Positions 62,336 to 64,000 of a stretch of DNA of 64,000 nt are shown here, piece by piece. Where the stretch lies: contig JAFREQ010000040.1 in the NCBI GenBank assembly GCA_025331565.1, positions 947,501 through 1,011,500 of the forward strand. The letters run 5' to 3'. The notes under the pieces were generated by a model that saw only the letters and a list, made by a program, of their open reading frames with translations, was not told where the DNA came from and made no database searches. The position numbers and the translations under genes are program-made. This stretch comes from Holacanthus passer (Eukaryota > Chordata > Actinopteri > Pomacanthidae). Each line of letters begins with the position of its first letter. Position 1 is the stretch's first letter.

Positions 62336-62489
62336 GCAGATTTTCTTCTTCATGCCCCCCTCCCTCCTCTCTCTCTCTGTTTCTCCTGGCCATGATGTAA
62401 CCAGAGACACCCTTATTAAATTTAGCAGGGGAACCCGACCACAGTCCACATGGCCAGGACTGGCTGCTCTGCCACAGTTATACCCACTG

Positions 62490-62514
62490 CACACACACGC
62501 GCGCACACACACAC

Positions 62515-62572
<58 letters not shown>
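62490..62572. repeat. long (CA)n tract, impure at the left end
   Basis: 83 bases, starting with cgcgcgca interruptions and then more than 26 pure CA units. The frames over it are artefacts. Confidence 0.95.
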
Positions 62573-62574
<2 letters not shown>

Positions 62575-64000
62575 CTTGCTGTGGTGTGGTTCGGAGCCCG
62601 GCAGCCTGTTCTGCGGCCCGTCTAACTACAGGGCTTTTCTGTGTGAGGTTTATTTTCGTGGATGCTGTGCTCTCTCCACGTTCTCCTCGTACAATGGCCT
62701 CGTTTACATGTGGCCAAAATCAAACACACACGCTGACATGGACACAGGCTCTCGCCGAGCTTCGCTGTCGGCCTTTCGAAGCGTGGAGACTCGGGTTCTG
62801 ACCACAGACTTGTCCTCCGTCTCAATGAGAAGGGCCTTTATTCTCACAAGCTGCTGTTATTTTAGATCCAATCATAACTTTGGTGTCTTAAAGGAAAATA
62901 CTGGGATTATTTGCAGCTCACAATCAATTCACTTCTGTCTTACGTTTCACATGTAACCATATTTTGTTATGCTTTGTCAATATTCTTTATTCCTAACTTT
63001 TCAATGTCAAGCCTACTCTTTCTTGAACTGAACAGTTTCTCCGGTTGACAAAGATGCCCTAAATAAGAACTCGTGGATGTAATGCTTTCAGGGGTTTTTG
63101 ACTCTATGGTTGTCTTTGTTTCCTAAATGGACGAATGCCAATGGAACACATGCGTGTTCAAGTTCACCAAAGTTTAACTCTTATGAAAAAAATACGCACA
63201 AATTTACTTTGGTCTGAACTCAGGGAGGAGGCCGGGTTGATGGTTGGGTGATTTGGATGATGCAGTCGACCCCGATTTACGTCTCCTGCTAACAGCGTTG
63301 GTTTCTTTAAACTATTAAGCTGATCTTTCATCTGTCGTACTGAAAAGAAAGAAGGGCAATAAAAGCCTCCAACACTTACAGTGGGCAGACACATGCACAC
63401 AAGCAAGTTAAACCTGGATCACTGGCAATAAATCCCTCTGACAAAGCATCACTTTCACCTGTTAAAACATTCAGTCTGAGCTCGGTCGGCTTTTAATTCA
63501 CTTTCATAAAAACACATTCAACCTGAAATACATTTTACAGGAATCAGGTTTCTGTTGACATCTTTCAACATGAGCGATCCACCGTTAACATCGGCGACGG
63601 CCACGAGAGAGATTTAGACATGAATGTACATAATCAGGGCCTACACAAGCAAGCGCGCACTTGTCCCCGCAGGTGTAGTGAATTTGAATGAATCTGCCTG
63701 CTCACATGCAGGTAAACACACGCACATTCCTCCCCAGCACAAAGCACACACACTGCGAAATCCACCTATGCAGGCTCACGCACCTGGCCTGTTGGCATCA
63801 GGTCTTAAAACCTCATTAGAAAGCCGTCAGGTGTTCGATGACTCACAGTGCCGGGGGCGCCGCTGCTACCAAAGAGGCCCCGGCTCTGAGGCCCCCGTGC
63901 CCAGAGGGAGCGCACCGAAGCTTGGGTTGAGGAGAGGTGAAGCAGGGCGGCTCTGGAGGCTCTGGATGGGGCAGGACCAGGCTTTCTGTTAAAGCCACCG

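Larger units (their letters stand above)
56801..64000. other. lrp4 upstream flank, no gene recognised
   Basis: Upstream of the lrp4 promoter there is no frame or exon pair that I recognise, on either strand. It holds dispersed-repeat relics (57185, 58441, 61985), a tgatagat-rich run at 57828-57873, CA/GT tracts at 60.2, 60.4, 60.6 and 62.5 kb, and AT-rich unique DNA at 58.8-59.2, 61.1-61.9 and 62.9-63.2 kb. From about 63830 to the window end the DNA becomes GC-rich (gccgggggcgccgctgctac) and may be a CpG-rich regulatory element or the approach to a neighbouring gene. In mammals C11orf49 lies head to head with LRP4; its first exon was not seen here. Confidence 0.6.

Noticed and set aside
62352..62956. 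Plus-strand frames of 149 and 168 codons
   Set aside because: They run through an 83-base CA repeat, and the translated TH/TR runs are artefacts.
1..64000. tRNA, 5S, snRNA, snoRNA or microRNA genes
   Set aside because: I looked for tRNA A/B boxes, U6 and 5S signature words and obvious microRNA hairpins and saw none that held up. The only strong hairpin is the TG/CA palindrome, which is repeat-derived.
1..64000. CRISPR array, prophage, insertion sequence or bacterial operon
   Set aside because: The DNA is vertebrate, with introns, dinucleotide microsatellites and LINE relics. There are no regularly spaced repeats with unique spacers.

Overview
This window reads as vertebrate nuclear DNA, most likely from a ray-finned (teleost) fish. 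The basis is the density of (CA)n/(GT)n microsatellites, several retrotransposon 3' ends and DNA-transposon relics of kinds common in fish genomes, and two spliced coding exons of a vertebrate receptor gene. There are no bacterial features: no operons, no long uninterrupted reading frames of recognisable function, and no CRISPR arrays. Nearly all open frames are chance frames. The species cannot be named from the sequence.

Only one gene is firmly supported: the 5' part of lrp4, the low-density-lipoprotein-receptor-related protein 4 (agrin receptor and MuSK partner), on the minus strand. Exon 1 (coding part 56308-56368) encodes the start and a signal peptide. Exon 2 (6766-6912) encodes the first LDL-receptor class A module, which closely matches LRP4. 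Both exons carry consensus splice sites and the phases agree (1 to 1). The window is therefore mostly lrp4 intron 1 (about 49.4 kb, 6913-56307), plus the first 6.8 kb of intron 2 (1-6765), the promoter and 5' UTR (about 56.37-56.8 kb), and about 7 kb of upstream flank (to 64000). The remaining exons lie beyond the left edge.

The introns and flank hold decayed mobile elements. These include a minus-strand hAT transposase pseudogene (746-1425), a LINE 3' end (2975-3240), a LINE reverse-transcriptase relic (33480-33950), LINE tails (11035-11215, 58441-58530), a DNA-transposon relic (61985-62335), an LTR-like block (48090-48346) and several pairs of related dispersed repeats (4698/8945, 9154/11991, 2655/31855). 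About 25 microsatellites are scattered throughout, one forming a 23-bp perfect inverted repeat (25356-25414).

Possible regulatory material includes a GC-rich promoter with two short upstream ORFs that begin in the same duplicated motif, an ETS/N-box-like site, a perfect MEF2 consensus 1.3 kb inside intron 1, and several low-repeat blocks that could be conserved non-coding elements. I found no convincing new biological system. The most interesting points are the gene structure itself, the promoter details and the repeat relics.
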